From Desmodus rotundus (Eukaryota; Chordata; Mammalia; Chiroptera; Phyllostomidae), in contig NC_071393.1 in NCBI RefSeq assembly GCF_022682495.2, positions 117,382,239-117,446,238 on the forward strand: a DNA stretch of 64,000 bases, given 5' to 3'. This document shows positions 44,230 through 55,613 of the stretch, piece after piece (the first letter of the stretch is position 1; each line of letters starts with the position of its first letter). The position numbers were made by a program, and so were the translations under genes. Below the pieces are notes generated by a model, which worked only from the letters and a program-made list of their open reading frames with translations, had not been told where the DNA came from and ran no database searches.

Positions 44230-44560
44230 ACACATTTCTATCTGGCACAGAAAATAAACTCAGATTGTGGGTAGTTATGTTAATCTAATTCAATCCTCAG
44301 CGGGTTAAGAGTGAAATTCTAATAGTGGAGCTGTTGAGGGCTTTTTTGTTAATGGCTTGGGGATTACATTGAGTTAAAGGCTCATTTCCTAATCAAACAG
44401 AGAGGGAGAGAGTGACTCCGAATATTTATGAGTCTCCCAGTGAGAGTTTAAACATTCAACTCCAAAAGCAGGGTTTCTGCAGGAGGAAAGAGTTAAATCC
44501 CCTCAGGGCTGCTGGGGAAAAAAATTAAACCAGTTAAGCCATCAGCATTTTCAGGCTGCT
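44230..44560. promoter_or_regulatory. Candidate conserved non-coding element
   Basis: It is dense in TTAA/TAAT words: 'tatgttaatctaattc', 'gcgggttaagagtg', 'ttttgttaatggc', 'gattacattgagttaaagg', 'cctaatcaaacag', 'aaaaaattaaaccag'. No repeat or credible frame was found. Function is inferred. Confidence 0.42.
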
Positions 44561-44724
44561 GTACAACTTCAGCAAAGTGGAAGGTGGGGCGAGAGGGGAA
44601 CCGGTTCACAGAGCGAAAATGGAAACTGTGGGCTGAAGCTTTGAAGCCAGAGTCAGCTGATGTGCTCAGAAAAAAGTCCCCTGCAGCAGACTGGGGTCCT
44701 CGGTTCACCAAGGGCCTGGAGGGG

Positions 44725-45815
44725 CTGTGTGCCTGTAACTCCCCAGATTAATTCTCCTCCTCCAGTCCGGAGGTGAGAACGTGGAGACAGTCGGAGTATG
44801 GCTCAATTTACCAGTAGCTGGAGAGTTCCCCCGCTGCCTGGTGGAACTGGGGTTGTGGGGGAGAGGATCCACCCCATTTGGTCCTGCCTGCAAAATGCTG
44901 AGGGCCAGCTCCCCTTGAAGAGCACATTCACAAGCCCCTCTCTGCCCCTTTGCTCTGTGATTGGCTGGGTCCCTCGGCACTCTGCTCTCCCTCTGCTCGG
45001 GGCTCTATGCTCACCAGGACCTCAAAGCCCACCTGGTTCATTGTGCCCAGGAGCAAACAGGTCAAGGACTCCCTGATCTTTCACCAGAGAAGGCGAGGAG
45101 TGACTTGGCCATCAAGGTCAAGCAAAGTCAAGGCAAAGTGAGGTCAGGTGTCTGAGCTCTCTACGTGCGCTCTGGCTGCTCTCTCGCCTCATTCTCTGGG
45201 GTGCGGTAGAGGAGAGGGGAATGTGGGAGCCAGATGGCCCACACAACGTGCCCTGCATCTCCTGGAGTGCTGTTTCCTTCTCCGGCCTGGAAAGGAATAC
45301 CCGGGGTCCCTGGGACAGGAGGGTTCTGAATGACTGTGGACACCTGTTCTTTTCTCTGCCACTTACCGACTGGGCAGTTTCTAGGCCTTTCACTTGGGCC
45401 CTTTGTTCCTGCTCCACAGGGTCAGCGGAGGTACCAGACGGCCGACTTTCTATCTCTGGGCCTCCGGCTCCTCGTTTCCCCTGTCCGTGGGTGTCTTCCT
45501 CTTAGAGCTTCATGCTCGGTGGCCTGTTAGTCCTCATGCATTTGCCCTTTCTAGCATCAAGGTGGCACTTACGTCTTTGGCAATTTTTCTCCGTAGCCTT
45601 TCTCATGTGACTGCTGTCCCCCTCTTTCTGGAACCCCTGGCTGGCCTCCCTTCACTATCGCATCACCCCCATGTTGTGATTGCTTCTGTGGGTCTCCCCG
45701 ACAGCACCAGCCTCGGACCAAGAGCGTGGCCACATTTCATTCCCCTTAGTAAGCCCAGATCATGGTTGACCATTCCTGCCCTCTCACCCCAACAGGTACC
45801 GTGCTTCCCACAGAC
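44725..45815. other. Unique sequence, no feature recognised
   Basis: Moderately GC-rich with several short frames but no gene. The part near 45545-45720 could be an L2 relic but is too diverged to call. Confidence 0.5.
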
Positions 45816-45819
45816 CACA

Positions 45820-45995
45820 CAGAGCTGTGGGTGAGAGCGTCCGACAGCCAGGGTTCAAATGCCAGCACCCCCTTCTCTCAGCTGTGAGCCCTTAATGGTC
45901 TCTATGTTCCCATCTGCTTCCTGGGGATAATTCTAGAACCTTCCGTAGAGGGGTGTTGGGAAGATGAAGTGCATATGAAGTGTTAGCCCTTTGTC
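45820..45995 (+). repeat. MIR SINE (diverged)
   Basis: 'gccagggttcaaatgccag', 'tctatgttcccatctgcttc' and 'ggggataattctagaacc' follow MIR order. Confidence 0.7.
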
Positions 45996-46067
45996 CAATG
46001 TGTTAGACTTTTGTTTGCTCAGCACAGAGCAGTCACTTCTCGTGTCACATCACTAAAAACAGGTCCC

Positions 46068-46287
46068 ACTTTGACTGGCACAGCTCAAGAGGTTGGGCAT
46101 CTTCCCACAGAGCGAAAGGTTACCTGGTCAATTTCCTGTCAGGAGCACACGCCTGGGTTGCGGGCCAGGTCCCTTAGTTGGAGGCATGCGAGAGGCAGCC
46201 AATTGATGTTTTTCTTGCACATCGATGTCCGTCTTTCTCCCTTTCTTCCCCTCCCTCTAAAAATAAAAACATGTATATATAAAAAAT
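46068..46287 (+). mobile_element. VES SINE (bat tRNA-derived), older subfamily
   Basis: The tRNA-related head is decayed ('ttgactggcacagctcaag', 'aggttgggcatcttcccaca', 'gagcgaaaggttacctgg'). The body 'cgcctgggttgcgggccagg' and 'gcgagaggcagccaattgat' is clear, and it ends with CT-rich and A-rich tails. A perfect 13-bp target duplication AAAAACAGGTCCC flanks it at 46055-46067 and 46288-46300. Confidence 0.92.
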
Positions 46288-46322
46288 AAAAACAGGTCCC
46301 TTCACCTCCCTCTAAGGGGCTA

Positions 46323-46688
46323 TGTCTTAGATAGCTCAGGCTGCTGTGACAAAATAGCATAAACTGGGTTGCTTAAACAACAGACATTTATTTTCTCACA
46401 GTTCTGGAGGCTGGTCCAGGATCAGGATGCCAGCATGGTTGGGTTTGGGTGAGGCCCCTCTTTGTACGCAGATGGGTTCCTTCTGACCGTGTCCTCACTG
46501 GGGGGAGAGCTCAGCTCCGCTGTCTTCCTCTTCTTCTGAGGACCCTGATGCCATCACGGGGGCCCCACCTGCATGAGCTCATCTAAGCCTAATTACCTCC
46601 CGAGGCCCCACCCCCGAACACCATCAGCCTGGGGATTAGGGCTTCAGCAGATGAACTTGGGGGGGACACAAACATTCAGTTCACAGCA
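46323..46688 (-). mobile_element. MLT1A-type solo LTR (reverse)
   Basis: In reverse it begins TGCTGTGAACTGAATG and ends CTAAGACA. Visible on this strand are 'aggctgctgtgacaaaata', 'tttattttctcacagttctg', 'cctaattacctcccgaggcc' and 'ggggacacaaacattcagtt'. It is flanked by GGCTA (46318-46322) and GGCTG (46689-46693), a 5-bp duplication with one transition. Confidence 0.9.
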
Positions 46689-46689
46689 G

Positions 46690-47465
46690 GCTGTTTTCCC
46701 TAAATGTCAAAAAGCGGAGTCCAATGTCAGCAAGACCTCCAGCTTCATCCTCTGAGGGGGGCTATTCCATTCAGAAGCCAGAGATCAAGGCATATCTGGA
46801 ACCCCCCAACCTGGAAAGAACTTGGGGTTTTAAGCCACTATGGTAAAGCAGAGGATGTGAGCCAGGCTTCGGTCGGCAGTCCTACGTCCGGGGAAGAAGA
46901 CCTGCCTTATGTCTGCTCTGTAGAAATAGACTTCTGTCAACACCCGTGGCCCTGGCCCACATTGCAATGGACGGTCTTGTGCTTGGGTCTCCGGGTCACC
47001 CCCGCACTCCCCTCCACCCTACATTCTCAGGGGGCAGTTTGGGCTCTGCCCACAGAGCAGGCCAGGCCAGTCCTGGCTGTGAAGTCACAGGGATATTCTC
47101 AGGGCAGCCAGTGACAACTCTGTCCTACTCTCTCTCATCCGGGTCGCTTGACAGATTAATCCAAGAGCCAAGTGGGCCTCGCAGAAGTTCCTGAAGAGGT
47201 GTCCTCTCGTGGGCGGCCCCCTGTCCCTGTGCCCTCGAACCCTTATGAGCCTCTGTGTAGGGGCTCTGTGCTGCAAAGCAACAAACCCTGTCCTTTGCTT
47301 TCCCCACTGAGAAGCCACTTCTTTCCTGGCTGAGGCAGGAGACAGGAGTGTGAGTCACAGTGCCACCCAAACATTCCAGGTGCCCTGTGTTCTTCTCACT
47401 GTCCTCTGCGAGTTGGAGGTGCCAGGACTAAACACTCCTCTCTGCCCCTCCTGCTTTCACATTCC
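46690..47465. other. Unique sequence, no feature recognised
   Basis: No gene or repeat was recognised. Confidence 0.5.
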
Positions 47466-47739
47466 CCGTCCAGAAAAAAAGGAAAACGAGGTGTGTCCTT
47501 ATTCAGATGTGCACGAACATTCCCAGGAACTTTATTCTGCTCAGTGCAGAGCTTTGTCTAAGTCGATGTCAAATTTAATTGCTAAACTGGTGTTTCTCCT
47601 GTGTCTATTTCCCTCACTTGTCACACTCTCCCCTCTTGCTTTCCCAGCTGTCCCTGCCTGCTCTGGCTGTTCCTCCTCTTGCTCTAACCATGCTGGTCCC
47701 AGGGGGGTCCACATAAGAGGGAGACCTGCCTTCTGAAGT

Positions 47740-48000
47740 GTTCCAGAGTGTCTGTTTCCATTAGCACAGACAAGGCTTTTGAACGGTGGCAAGATAGAAA
47801 CATTACCTTCGGTATCAGATTCTTCCCGGGACAGGATTTCTGCTCTTTTGGAAGACAGGGTAAAAACTCAGGATGTCGAGGGTTAAATGATGCAATGAAA
47901 AATCTAGGCATCTCTTGGGGGCTGGTGGCCGGCTGAGACAATTGATTGGCTTGGCTTTGTGATCCTTCTAGCAATATTCAGGAGTGAAACCATTGCTGAT
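47740..48000. promoter_or_regulatory. Candidate conserved non-coding element
   Basis: A repeat-free block with 'gtttccattagcac', 'gatagaaacattacc', 'gggttaaatgatgcaatg', 'gacaattgattggcttgg' and 'ccattgctgattagg'. The stretch before it (47470-47600, with 'tcaaatttaattgctaaac') looks similar. Function is inferred from composition only. Confidence 0.33.
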
Positions 48001-48004
48001 TAGG

Positions 48005-48062
48005 CCCTGGGGGTGTGGAGGGTGTGGGGGTGTGGGGGTGTGTGGGGGTGAGGGGGGGGGTG
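48005..48062 (+). repeat. G-rich (GTGGGGGT)n-like tract
   Basis: Tandem GGTGTGGGGGTGTGG-type units ending in a run of G. It holds several G-runs of four or more within 58 bases, so a G-quadruplex is possible. Confidence 0.8.
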
Positions 48063-48189
48063 TTTGGATTCATGGCAGTGAGGGGTATAGGACAAGATCT
48101 GAGAGACAAAGGTCGGGTTGTTTGCTCCTAAGTCAGTCAGTCTCAGCAAGAGACCTATCACACCGCGTATATCTGTGGTTATATTAGAG

Positions 48190-48310
48190 CGCTGTGTGGA
48201 CAAGTCAGCTGGGAGAAGCAGGAGGAAGGGTGCTCAGGACCTCCCCATACATTGTCTCTGTGACTCCCTGTGAATTTAGAATTATTTTGAAATAAAAAGT
48301 TAAAAGACAA
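48190..48310 (+). mobile_element. L1-type 3' end fragment
   Basis: 'tgactccctgtgaatttag', 'aattattttgaaataaaaag' and 'ttaaaag' match the terminal phrase of an old L1 3' UTR. The upstream limit is uncertain. Confidence 0.65.
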
Positions 48311-48314
48311 AGTC

Positions 48315-48980
48315 ACCCGAAGGGAGGCCCAATATTGAGGGCTGTTTCCTCTGTGGCTCAGAGGGACTGAGGGGTAGGTACCAGGCGGGTCCAGCCCAGC
48401 CTCCTCCAGATCAGAGGTGATTGAGGCACACATGCTGTTGGGGTTCGGTCCCCATGATTGTAACATGAGGGCTTGGAAGAAACCTCTCAGGCCTGCTAGC
48501 TCTGAGAGTTTCCATTGTAGAACTTGGTCAAGATGGATCTGGTATGTTGAGTTCCTACCATAACCAGTAGCCATAGGTCAGCCGCCTGTGTCCCTTTAAT
48601 TCAAGACCTGGGGCCCAGACATGGCTTTTCTTGGGCTTCCTGCCTTTACCACCATCCATCAGCCTCTATTAGCTATCATTTTCCTCAGCTTGTTCTCTCT
48701 CCTCACCTCCCTGCCTACATGCACACCTGAGCAGGGAGCAGAAAACTGGTCTGAACTACTTGTTCAGAAACAGCTCTGCTTATCGACTCTGCATTCTTAA
48801 TTTTGTGTTTAATTTGTAGAGACCACCTTTTCATGCCTCTGTGGTCCTAATATTCTCACCCTCCCAATCTGCTGTCCCACGTGTCACATTAGGTCTCTAC
48901 ATGTCTGGGAGGCTCCAGTGCCAGGTGCCTGTCCTCAGGGTTTGCTCAAAGCCCTTTCGCAGCTGCTCAGAAAGGAGCAC
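48315..48980. other. Unique sequence, no feature recognised
   Basis: No gene or repeat was recognised. Confidence 0.5.
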
Positions 48981-48984
48981 AGAT

Positions 48985-49115
48985 TTGGGGAGACAATTTC
49001 CCAACAAGGCGACCTCAGCAAGTCCTTCACCTTGCTGCACCTCCGTTTCTTTGCCCACAATGGGAGACTGAAACCTGCTCTGCGTGTCTCACAAGGTTGG
49101 CTTGGGGCTGAGAGT
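48985..49115 (+). repeat. MIR SINE fragment
   Basis: 'gcaagtccttcaccttgct', 'gcacctccgtttctttgccc' and 'gtgtctcacaaggttgg' follow MIR order. Confidence 0.7.
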
Positions 49116-49204
49116 TGGAGCATAAGTTTTCCTTTAAGAATGGAGTGCTTGCCAGTTTTAGACGGACTCCCCTGCACAGTGATTTCCATGGAGGAGCTTG
49201 GGCA

Positions 49205-49440
49205 GTAAGTGGGCGTTAGAGCCCCGCTCCTGGACCCATGTCCACCTTGTACTAGCTGTGACCCAAAGATGAGGAGACGGAGTTCCCCACACTCAGCTTG
49301 CTCACCGGTATAATGGCTGTGATACGAGCACCTTCCTTGTGGGGTTGTCGTGGAGACTAAAGGAAACGCGCGTCCGGGCCCTTGAACAGTACCTGCTAGA
49401 GCTAGACCGTAAACTCTGGGCTCCACTGCCGTTAACAACG
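49205..49440 (+). repeat. MIR SINE
   Basis: 'cttgtactagctgtgaccc', 'ctcagcttgctcaccggta', 'taatggctgtgatacgagc' and 'gtcgtggagactaaaggaaa' follow MIR order. Together with the fragment just upstream it lies under the longest open frame in the window (48935-49738, minus strand). Confidence 0.78.
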
Positions 49441-49444
49441 ACCA

Positions 49445-50755
49445 CGACGATGATATGGCTGTTGTAATCATTTTCTGCAGCCCTGTGCCTGAAAGGCCAA
49501 GAGGGAGGAGGTGTGCAAAGTCCCTACATTCCTCCACAAGTCCCCCTGAGCCACTTACAAATGCAGCAGAAGGTGCTGCTCTAGGGGTGCAGCACAGACA
49601 TGCCCTGGTCCTCCACGGTTCCCTGCATTTCCACATCCCAAAACCAAGTGAGCTTCCTCCCAGTGCCTGTCTGGAGCTGGGGGGGATCCGGCCAAGCCTA
49701 TCACCTCTTGTGGAGGTCAGCTCGCCACAGCCTAGCACAGAGGGCTGCTGAAGGCTGGAAGTCCAAGTCCAGGTGGGAAGGTTGGAAATGGTTTAAATGG
49801 GTTGTCTCATGTGCCCCTAAGTTGTGGAGTTGCTGGACTGTATTTTCTGCAAAGGGCCAGTTCCTCCTCCCTGTGCAGCGTAACTAAGCGGGGACTGCTG
49901 GCTCTCCACATCCTTGATGGCGTATCTGTAGGGAGTACTTAGCAGGGAAAGAGGAATGAGAGTAAGTAAGGGCGATTTCTAATGCCTAGGGCGGGGGAAG
50001 AGGTGATTGCCTATTTCGAGGGACTTGTAGCACCGACATCACGCTCTTAGGGGAGAACTCCCAACCCAGACTTGGGACCAGCCTGTGCGTCTGCACGTAC
50101 GAGTGCACGTTAGGGGTATTGTGGTCAGCCATCCATGACTCTCCGTTTTCCCTGTCTCGGGCTGAGAGTAATCTTGAAGGAAAGTGTAATTACTGTTTAC
50201 TCTGGGGCACTCACTTGAGAACACCCTCCTGTAATGGCTCTTGAGTTAATTCTGCCTTTGGATGCCCATCTGCTGCTGCTCCTTTGGAAGCCAGTGGGAA
50301 CCAAGCACCACTTTGAGCCCAAGGGAAAAAGATCAGGAGATGAATATTAGTCCCTACAAGTTCAGGCTTTACTCTCGGGCGACAGAAACATGGTGGGGGC
50401 AATTTTTCTCATAGGAAATCCTCACCGGTTCTCTGCCCTGAGCGAGAGAAGGTTCAAAGCAAAGCCGACGCAGTCTAATGAGCTGTCCTGGTGGATCTGG
50501 ACAGCCAGCAGCATTGACGAGGGAAGTGTGCTCAGAAATATTCGAGAGACAGGATCTGAAGCATGCAACAGATGCCATGCGTGGCCCAGGGGTCAGACGT
50601 AAGAGGTGCGTGGGAATGAGAAGTAGCCTCTTCGGGAGAGGAATACACGCCTGTTACAGTACTCTGCCTACCCGTCTGCCAGGTGTGCGTGTTTGCCTCG
50701 GCTTCCCAGGTTCCTCACTTGCTTTCTTCCCCATTGATTTTCGGTACCTTTGCCT
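49445..50755. other. Unique sequence, no feature recognised
   Basis: No gene or repeat was recognised. Open frames up to 126 codons are without domains. Confidence 0.5.
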
Positions 50756-50924
50756 CATCATTGAAAGTGGGGAATGGAGGCAGAAACAAGGCAGGTGGGT
50801 GCATTACAATGAAATCTTTGGAGTCTACTTGCTAAAAATATCAGAAATATTACCTTGAAATAGGACCCTCTGCTGATGTAGTCAGACACCGCTTATGAAC
50901 GTAAAACTGGTTTTCACAGCAGCG

Positions 50925-51030
50925 TACTGAGCAAGACTTTGGGTTAACTTCCCGAAGCCTCCCACTCTGGTGCGAGCTCTGCCACTGCCTGGTGGCTTTG
51001 TCCAAGCCGCTGGATCCCCTGCCTCTGATT
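50925..51030 (+). repeat. Possible MIR SINE fragment
   Basis: 'tgcgagctctgccactgcct', 'ggctttgtccaagccgctgg' and 'gattctttccctgta' resemble a decayed MIR centre. Confidence 0.45.
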
Positions 51031-51034
51031 CTTT

Positions 51035-52295
51035 CCCTGTAGAAGGAATGGTGGGCCAGTGGCCTCCAGGTGCTCCTCTGGGTCCAGCTGTGAACTTTCT
51101 CTGTGCCCCACCCAGGCAGTGACCTACATGGATCACAGCTGTGTGCATGGTAGTCCATGCCCCCCCGCCCCGACCCCCAGAATGAAGGCTCTGTGCACAG
51201 TGGCTGGACGTTTTGTATGTATTAATGAAGGAAATGATGCAGGTAAATGCCAGCCTCCCCAACCCAGAATGAGCTATGCTGTTTCCAGAAATGCTATAGG
51301 CCTGGCTTGAATTTTGACCCGTTGTGTCCACCCTCATTGGTCAGGGGTGGTGATTCAGGCCTCCACGGTGTGAACTAGAAAATCTTTTTACCATAATATG
51401 TAAATGGAGTTGCCTAAACAAACCCACTGAAAACACCTTTGAGGAATGACATTATTTTCCAACTGCCATGCCTACCTCTCTCCATGACCATTGTACTGTC
51501 TATTTCTGTTCTTTTTTCCCTCTCTATCATATGCTATTAATTTAAAAATATTACATTTGGAGACTTGCTAAATAAAGAGACCTCAGAGCACAAAGTATCC
51601 CTTATCCATCTTCTGGGTCCCTATGTGATTCCTCGTAAAGATTTTTTTGTTATTTTTGACTAAATGGCCTTGATTTTATCACTAATCATTATGTGGCAAT
51701 TCTTTTCGCTGTGTCTAACTTATTTCTAAAATATTCTCCCCTAAGTCCCTAACTCTACTTCTCTTGATCCCTGTGCCCCTTTTCACATCTGTCTGCCATT
51801 TCACACGACTTAGAAAGTGATGCCTTTACATGTCGGACTCTTGATCTCGGGCCTTTCCGAGCCTTCCACCGGAAGGTCCCAGAAGAACAGTTTCTACAAT
51901 TGGACTTCCACCGTTCGGGTGGTCTGGGGTCTCTGTCATTTCCATACTGAGCCTGGGGACATGCTTTGTTCTCTCCCTTAAGCCCTCATATTTTCTTTAA
52001 CCAGCAGTTTTCACATCGCAGATTCACCACATTCTGAATTTAAAGCCTTAACCACTCTTCAGGCTCCGTCTTGCGCACCATATTGCGGAGGAGCCCACTT
52101 TTTCCCCGACCACGATCTCACCGCATGTTGATGCTACTTGGCATTACCTGGTATCCAAGCATGACATTGCCTCGAAGCATTTCTTTCCTGTTTCCTTACG
52201 TTGTCGCTCAATGCTTGCCTGGTTTCTTGACTTCTCCATGTGTCTCCCCTCTGCATCTGCCCTTCTCAGCATGGGAGAAAGAAAGGCATTGATGA
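51035..52295. other. Unique sequence, no gene recognised
   Basis: The part 51370-51560 is AT-rich and repeat-free ('ataatatgtaaatgg', 'cctaaacaaacc', 'gaggaatgacatta'), so it could be a weak conserved element. I would not call it on this evidence. Confidence 0.5.
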
Positions 52296-52299
52296 AGGA

Positions 52300-52470
52300 C
52301 CAGCTCTGTTTAGAAACTTTGCACAGTTTATTTTTTATCTTTGCAGTGACTGAAAGATGTAGGTAGCATTATTATCCCCATTTTATGGAAGAGGAGATGG
52401 AGGCACTGAGGTGAGGGTTCTTGCTTAAGGTCCCCTGGGTGGTAAGGACTATGACCTGCTGTCGCCTTTG
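52300..52470 (-). repeat. MIR SINE (reverse)
   Basis: 'tagcattattatccccattt', 'tatggaagaggagatggagg' and 'ggtgagggttcttgcttaag' follow reverse MIR order. Confidence 0.85.
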
Positions 52471-52474
52471 ACGA

Positions 52475-54065
52475 CACGCCACAGGGCTGAGTCAAGCAGG
52501 CAACCCCCAAAGCCCCAGCAATACCCTTCTGTGTCATTTACATAAGCACTGAACTTGGACCAACATTGAAAAAAATTTAGCGTTTTTACTAATCTTTGAA
52601 AAGTGTCAGGTGTTCCTATGAGCAGACTCATCCGCGAGGGCCTACAGCTCTTAGCTTTTATTCCCCACATCCGTGCCTCCTTATAATATTATCCCTGCAA
52701 TGTGGATGTTTCCATCCAGCGAGTCCCCCATGAAACACACCGTGCTCTCCTTTGCACTACTCACAGTCTTGCTTTCCCCTAATCAGTTTTTAAAACCTCT
52801 CCAGAGGAGCTGGAAACGCTGTTGGTAAAATGTAGACCTTATCTGTGGCTGAGATGGGCAGCTTTTAAAAGCCACCGTGAAGTGGGCTCCCCTTTCAGAA
52901 AGCGTGTTCCTGGTTTCTCCTGCCTCATCATGGCTGCATCTTCCCTGCACCCCCACCCACCGCCTTTTCCACTTGAGTCAATCACAGATGATGGTTTTGT
53001 TCCCTTTGTTTCCAGTTTTGTCTTTGCCGCACCATACTCTTTCCGCGTGCCATCTTTCTTGCCTTTGTCTTCTGAGAGCTCCATCTACTTTACAAACTTT
53101 ACATTGGTGCTCCCTGACCCCTCTGCCACCAGTAGCACCCCAGTATCTTGCTGGATGTTGTGTGTCCCTCCATCCTGCATGGGCTGCACTGAGCATGACC
53201 CACCACACGGTTTCTTATTGAGGGAGCAAGGCTGGGGATGAGGGGGTCTCTCGCCACTGGTGGGAGACCCCTCATCTCCAGCCTCGATCAGTCCTCCCGC
53301 ATTGGCTCTTGGGATGCTAATCACATTCCTGAGGACAGTTATCTCCCCACCCTGGGTAGAGTCCAGCATGCTATGACTGTTTGCGACAAAGTCTTTGTCA
53401 TCTCCCTGCAGGGCTTGGTATCTCCAATTTAGAGCTGAAAGAAGGAACCCAGGCTACTGCATCAGCCTTCCTGAGGGCATTGCAGACCTATGAAATGGAA
53501 AAGATGACTTTCACACTCAAGCCTGGTTGCCTCCATAGTCCTTATCTCAAACCAGTAGGGCTTGGTCCCAATTCTGAGAACACTAGGGTACCTGAAGGCA
53601 TGCTGGCCTGGTGAGTCTGGGTTGCCCACTCACCCCAGTCCCCAGGGGCTTGCTGCCTCTTCCTGTGTCCTCCTTAGTCCCCTCCTCTCATCCGTCTCCT
53701 TGTAACGCACATCCACCCTGCTTCTTCCCGCAGCCCTATACCATCTTTCAGTTATTTTACGTTGCTTGTTCCCTGAAGTTGCCCTAGTGATATAAAGCCC
53801 AAGAGTGAAGTACCCCCCCCCATTCTGCATGGCCAACATCCTTTACAGATTCCCATGAGGTCTCCGTGTACCCAGAGCACATACCTGTTCACATCTGTGT
53901 TCACGGATACATGCGTTCACGCTCTGTGTACAAGCTGCTCAGCGCCTCCTTGCATGCCCGCATCAAATGCCCCTATAAGTCCGCCCTCAGCCCTCTCTCT
54001 GTGCTCTGCACTGTCAACATGAAAAAGACACTGCAGGGCCCAGTGATGTCCAGATGCCAGCACAG
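52475..54065. other. Unique sequence, no feature recognised
   Basis: Overlapping frames up to 139 codons (52822-53241) lack domains. A C run lies near 53812-53821. Confidence 0.5.
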
Positions 54066-54069
54066 GGGA

Positions 54070-54265
54070 TGGCAAATCCCCAACTTTGGAGTAAGGCAAA
54101 CCTGGGTTCAAAGTTGGGTTCTTCAGCTTCTTTGCTTTCTGGTTTCAGGCAAGTTCATCTGCCTCTTTGTGCTCAGTTTTCTCACACGTGCAAAGGGGAT
54201 GACCAAATCCAGAATTGTGGGGTCATTGTAAGAATTAAATGAGATGAGGCAGGAGGAAGCATGAG
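54070..54265 (+). repeat. MIR SINE
   Basis: 'ggcaaacctgggttcaaagt', 'ctttctggtttcaggcaagt', 'gtgctcagttttctcacac' and 'ttgtaagaattaaatgagat' follow MIR order. Confidence 0.85.
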
Positions 54266-54269
54266 CTCG

Positions 54270-55230
54270 GGGTGAGCTCAGGAGCTCTCCTTTCCCCCTG
54301 GCTAGGTGGCCAAAGTTCGAGGACAATGAGTTGGGTTTTCATGGATACAAACCTGTCGCTGTGGAGGCCGTTCTGTTACTAACGACAGTAACAGAAAACC
54401 CTAGTCTAAAACCCTGCTGACTCAAGAATTTGATTACAGACCTGGGAAGGGAGTAGACATGAGGTTTGCTTTGTAAGATGTTTGACACCACATGATGGTC
54501 CGCTCCTCCTCCACCTTCAGGCCAAGTTGCCCTCTTCTCTGGCTGCACCACGCACAGGGTAGGGAAGAAAGCACAGCAGCTCTTTCCAGGGCCTGGCATG
54601 TTTGTGTCCCTGGGTGTAGGTAAGGTTCTGGGGTACACAGGCCACCATCTGCTGGAGCCGCCATGCCTGGGGCCAGCACCAGCCCAGCCTCCAGGACCTC
54701 TCCCCAGCTTTTGGCAGCTGCCTGGGCTGGGGGAGCCAGGCCTGGGGTGGATGACCTTACAGCTGTGCTTTCAGCCCCTGGGGGGCTTATGTTTCTGTCC
54801 CTCTCAGGGGCCCATCCTGGCTGCCAGGCAGAGGGCCCATTGTCCTTCAGTACCAGAGGCTCATTCTGCCTGGCCTGTGCCAGCACTTGGCAAAGGCTTT
54901 CAACCAACAGGCCTGTGTGTTTTGCATCCATGGCTGCCTGCCTGTCCCACCAGGGGCATGGACCCTGAGTCAGGGTGAGGCTTTGCCAGCTTTTCCATTT
55001 CTCTCTGACAGGCCTGGAAACTCCTTAGAAGATTTCTATTCTCACACGAGTCAAAGGGGGGAATTGTACAGGTGGCTGTGAAAACAGAGACACTTGTTAA
55101 ATCGCAGTGAAAGGATACTGATGCTAAGCGAGGCATGGCTTTCTAACCTGACTCCACGGGAAGAATACAGGCTGTGCTGCTGTGGAGGGGGAGGGGGGCG
55201 AAGAGGGAGGAGGGAGAGGAAGTGGAGGGG
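54270..55230. other. Unique sequence, no feature recognised
   Basis: A GC-rich stretch (54600-54960) yields frames on both strands up to 165 codons, without domain or splice evidence. A GGAGGG-rich purine tract lies at 55180-55235. Confidence 0.5.
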
Positions 55231-55234
55231 AGGA

Positions 55235-55475
55235 GGAGATAGTTCTATTATTGAGTGCACACTATGAAGCAGGCGCCATGCTTGGTGCTCTATGCTCACT
55301 GGTCCTTCTCATACTCAGTAACCCTAGGAAGTAGGTACTGTTATTTCCCCCAATTTACAGATGAGAAAGATTGGTCCCAAAGGAGCTAAACAATTTGTCC
55401 TAGGCCACACAGCTGCAGGGTGGCTGCACTGGGATTTGAACCAGGTCTCTCTCTAATATTTGTGCTTTTTTTTTT
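55235..55475 (-). repeat. MIR SINE (reverse), near full length
   Basis: 'ttgagtgcacactatgaagc', 'aggtactgttatttccccc', 'aatttacagatgagaaagat', 'gccacacagctgcagggtgg' and 'tgggatttgaaccaggtctc' give the whole reverse MIR. Confidence 0.9.
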
Positions 55476-55613
55476 TGCATACTTTTATATACATTTTAAC
55501 ATTTGAATCAGAAGTATATACTATATACTCAAAAACATAAAGAATTTTTAAAATTAAATGGTTGACAGTTTGTTTTACAGTATTGTTTTGTTTTGTTTGC
55601 CAGGGTCTTTTTT

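Noticed and set aside
54343..54400. Inverted repeat GTTACT...AGTAAC as a possible hairpin RNA
   Set aside because: The stem is only six bases, too short for a miRNA precursor.
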